From: Monoraphidium neglectum
Lineage: Eukaryota; Chlorophyta; Chlorophyceae; Sphaeropleales; Selenastraceae
Assembly: GCF_000611645.1 (NCBI RefSeq)
Contig: NW_014012676.1
Span: 1 to 10,453 of the forward strand
Length of the DNA: 10,453 nt
Direction: 5' to 3'
Of this stretch, positions 7,267-10,453 are shown piece after piece; the first letter of the stretch is position 1; each line of letters starts with the position of its first letter. Made by a program: the position numbers and the translations under genes. The notes below the pieces were generated by a model. That model was given only the letters and a program-made list of their open reading frames with translations. It was not told the origin of the DNA and did no database searches.

Positions 7267-9968
7267 ACATCCGTACCGTCGTTATCATCAACATCAATAC
7301 CATCGTCAACAGCAGCAGCAGCAGCAGCAGCCCCGACGCAGACGCCACCCGTCGTCATCACGAAAGCGGGCGTGTACCACGAGGTCGTGGAAAGCGTTGA
7401 TTCCCTGCTGGCTGCCCCGCCCCCAATCTTTCAGCTCCCTACAATGACATCGACATCAGCCGCAGCGACCCAGCCCTTGAATGGGGGCCGGCGGTCATTG
7501 GCTCAAGTTGTCCCGGAGGTTCTTTACATGAGGACTGTCAGTCGCGTTGCAGAGGGCAGCGGCGGCGGGACCAGTTCTGTAACAGTCGCTGCAGTATGGT
7601 CCAACGCGCCGGCAGGGGTGAGCGCTGCGCCGACGGCCTGCTTTGCGTTGGGGCAGCTTGGGGCGGCTTGTGGGCCCGTGCATGAGGCGTTGGGGCTTCA
7701 CGTATGCCGAGGTGCACGCTTCACTGCAGCGGCAGCTGTGCTTCGTAGCGGAGGAGGCTGGCTGCAAGCCGCTGCATGCTGGTCATGAGGGTGCCTCTGC
7801 GTTTGACTGCACGTGAAGGGCATGCACGCACGCTCTTGGCTGCTTGAACCACCACCACTGCCACTGCATGGCCTTGTTTGCCAACAGCAACAGCTCGCCG
7901 CACATGCCGGTTCTTTCCACGCCGCAGGCGTCGGTTGTGATCGAGGTCACGCCAGGCACCGCCACCATCCCAGAGGACTTCATCGGGGCCAACCTTACGT
8001 CCCCGCCACCAGGGCTTGTCACCCCAATTACGTTCAACATTGATGTGGTCAGCGACGACTTGTTTGAAACCGACGAGACGTTTGAAATACGCGCGTCCAG
8101 CACCAGTGGCATCTCCGGAAGCCCCGTGAGCATCATCATTTCCAACGATGACAGTCCGCCCGCCCTTGTGGCCCCAGTGCTGGTAGAGGTTTTTGAAGGC
8201 GACATCCCCGGGGGCGGCGGCGCCACTGCCGTCTTCCCAGTGAAACTGTCCAACATCTCGGTAGGAAAACACTGCGTTGGCTGGGGGGCTTTGCCTTGCT
8301 TTGCTCGCCGCCCGCATGGATGGGTGCCGTTCAGATAGTCAGTTTCTGATGATTTTGAAGCTGGGGCGTGTACCAGACTTGTAGTTTGGCCCCAGTATGG
8401 CAGTCAAGGGGGGTTCTCAGGCGATGATCGGTCAGGGGCCGGGCTCGTGCGGGTCGCCACCCACATGTGGCCCATGAGTGCAACATCATGGGGGCCAATG
8501 CCATTCGCCAACGAGTGGCCAGGGCCCCTTAATGAGGCGTTGAGCCCTCTCAGTGGCCAGGGCAGCAAACAAGCATGCTACTGTACCAGCGACAGCTTGC
8601 GGAGCATTGCAATCTGCCGACGTTTCATGTCTCCACCCCACCCACAAGTGGGTGCGAGCTGCTTTACACCAGCCAGGTGGGCCCAGCTGAGCTGACCTTT
8701 TCGCGCTTCCATGCACGCACGCTGGCGGCAGGGCGTGGATTTGGTGCTGCGCTATTCAACGGCCGACGGCTCGGCCGTGGCACCACTGGATTATACAGCA
8801 ATTCCCGTGTCCATGACGACTTTTGCTGCCGGCACATCAGACAAGAACGTAACCGTGGCGCTGACGGGCGGCAATCGTATACAAGAGCCTGACAAGAGTT
8901 TTGTCGTGCAGCTGGCGTTGTTCCACGGCGCCACGCAAGTGTCGTCAGCCAACGTCACCATCAACATCAAAAATGATGACTGGGTGAGTGAGCCAGCAGC
9001 GACTGCGAGGGACCAGCATGATTGCGAGGCATTGGCTCCAGGCAGGGTTGTTACGGGGCGCGACTAGTACACTGAATCTTGATTGAGGGCCTTACGAACC
9101 AGGCAAGGCAAGGAAGCTTTCAGAAGGTAGGTGCGGGCCTTGTTTTCTGGAGAATAGAAACTTACATGCTGGCATCAGCGAGGTGCGGGCCAAGCTGCGT
9201 GGTTTATTGTCATGGCTTCACTGGTTTGATTGCAGCGTTTGATGTGTGCCAAAGCCATCATGCATCAAGCCATCAGGCTTGTCCACAGTTTACAGGTGCA
9301 GGCATGCGTTGTTCACGAAGGCATGTATCCCTACTCGGCCGTTGCTCCACACTGATGAGTTGCTGGATCTGCCCCTTCATAATATTGCCTTGGTTCCTTG
9401 CTTCTGATCTCAACATGCGCAGTTGTACGCCCAGATATCACCAACAATCCAGAGTGTCAACGAGGGCACGCCCGGGCAGGCGACAACTGCAACATCGGAT
9501 ATTGTGCTGACTGCCCAACCAGTGAGTGCCTTGCAGCTGGCACCAAAGACAGATGCTCGGCATGTTCCCGCATGACCATCGTTGCCAACTACGTCTAGGC
9601 TAGAGACAACTTACGCTGTAACCTTCTCTTGCGACCCCCATTTGACACACGCCCTTTTATCTCAACGATGATGCGACGCCGTTTTGCAGACCGCGAACGT
9701 GACCGTGAACTTCAGCACGCGTGACATTACAGCCACCGCGGATGCTGACTACACTGCCACGAGCGGGTCGCTGACATTCACGCCTGTCAACTGGGGCGTG
9801 CCCCAACAAGTCACTGTTGGCATTCTGCCAGACGTGCTGCTTGAGGCGGACGAAATGTTTGCCATCGACATCTCTGTGGCGGCGCCTTTTACCTCCATTG
9901 TGAACGCCAGCACCTCTAGTAGCACCGTCACCATCAGGAACAAGCTTGTGCAGGTAGCTATGTGCACC

Positions 9969-10007
<39 letters not shown>

Positions 10008-10331
10008 GCACAAGTTGCTTGCAAACATCCATGTGTACTGCATGCTGGGTCATCCGGCTCGACAGAGCTAGGGTAGGGTTGTCTATGGTACTGTGTAGAG
10101 GCAGCCAGATGACTGTACTGCTAGCACCACTTCACAGTCATCCGCTTCATCCTCTGGTTTGTCCGCACTCACGTAAACAAGCCATCTCAAGCTGCTGCTA
10201 TACATCCGTCCTCCATGCACGTGCATTCGCAGCCCGTCGCCCGCATCTCGCCGGCAAGTCAGACTGTGGACGAAGGCTTGCCTGGGCAACCGACGTCTGC
10301 AGGGGCCCAAGTGTCGCTGACTGCTCAGCCG
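7162..10331 (+). CDS. Secreted multi-Calx-beta protein, 5' part (continues past window)
   Basis: Exons, all phase 0: 7162-7617, 7928-8260, 8732-8983, 9423-9521, 9690-9953 and 10233-10331, with GT-AG introns of 310, 471, 439, 168 and 279 nt. That is 501 codons so far. The start is the first in-frame ATG. A signal peptide follows: MAATRAIPRP then a leucine-rich core at residues 15-30, cleavage likely near 31-35. A low-complexity Ser/Thr/Ala/Pro linker with seven alanines comes next. Calx-beta 1 (about residues 125-228) starts SRVAEGSG and ends IISNDD. Calx-beta 2 (about 232-347) has FEGD, STADGSAVAPLDYTA and INIKNDDW. Calx-beta 3 (about 352-466) has SVNEG, ADADYTATSGS, LEADEMFAID and TVTIRNKLVQ. 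Calx-beta 4 starts at about residue 473 with SQTVDEG. Such repeats are extracellular beta-sandwiches that often bind calcium, so a matrix, cell-wall or adhesion role is likely (inference). Donor gtgggt at 10332 leads out of the window. Confidence 0.85.
7312..7332 (+). repeat. GCA/CAG repeat coding a poly-alanine run
   Basis: Six GCA codons plus one GCC encode seven alanines in the linker between signal peptide and first Calx-beta domain. The repeat is in a disordered, low-constraint stretch and could vary in length in steps of three bases without frame damage. Confidence 0.9.
9423..9953 (+). other. Two-exon Calx-beta module (99 + 264 nt)
   Basis: Exon 9423-9521 (LYAQISPTIQSVNEG to LTAQP) and exon 9690-9953 (TANVTVNFST to TIRNKLVQ) together encode one whole Calx-beta domain. 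The same split occurs at 249-347/539-796, and its first half recurs at 10233-10331 (PVARISPASQTVDEG to LTAQP). The final 56 bases (9898-9953) match window bases 1-56 at 47 of 56 positions. Confidence 0.85.
9970..10003. repeat. AC microsatellite just inside intron 5
   Basis: Seventeen AC units begin 16 bases after the 5' splice donor at 9954 and run into GCAC units. Position close to a donor makes length variation potentially relevant to splicing. Confidence 0.95.
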
Positions 10332-10453
10332 GTGGGTTCAAGGTGTTTGCAATGCTTGCAGGCAGCGCGTGATGCTGAAGAGCCACGGGTTGCCGCCATG
10401 CGGGTCCAAGCAGTATGCTGGCACATGTTCTGTGCAATTGTATTGTGCTTTCA

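Noticed and set aside
7721..8317. 198-codon minus-strand ORF
   Set aside because: It is the antisense shadow of Calx-beta exon 2 (7928-8260), whose plus-strand reading has clear domain motifs.

Overview
The window looks like nuclear DNA of a green alga, most likely volvocine (Chlamydomonas/Volvox-like). It is intron-rich, with short GT-AG introns after coding-quality exons and pyrimidine-rich acceptors. It carries dinucleotide and GGT/CAG microsatellites and G+C-rich coding sequence. No bacterial operon, CRISPR, tRNA or rRNA is visible. The organism call is inference.

Layout. (1) 1-796 (+) holds the 3' part of a gene coding for Calx-beta repeats. (2) 1056-1812 (+) holds probable C-terminal exons, with no Calx-beta signature and a weak AP2/ERF-like pattern. 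They are either the end of the first gene or a separate gene fragment. (3) About 1813-3992 has no convincing gene, only a strong telomere-like hairpin (3151-3204) and a TG/TTTG microsatellite. (4) 3993-5526 (-) is a five-exon gene of unknown function with several splicing irregularities that could mean decay. (5) 5527-7161 is a non-coding divergent intergenic region. (6) 7162-10331 (+) is the 5' part of a second Calx-beta gene, beginning with a clear signal peptide and running off the window.

The two Calx-beta genes are tandem, same-strand paralogues flanking an unrelated inverted gene. Their repeats share one gene-level module: a 99-nt exon (linker plus first strand, ending in TAQP) and a 258-264-nt exon (rest of the domain), all in phase 0. 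One exon pair encodes one complete Calx-beta domain, so the array can grow or shrink by exon duplication without breaking frame. The second gene's product is predicted to be secreted and extracellular, with calcium-binding or adhesive repeats. Its first two domains keep the C-terminal NDD acidic motif, while the exon-pair repeats have lost it.

All exon boundaries were read by eye from splice consensus, reading frame and repeat alignment. No transcript or database evidence was available.
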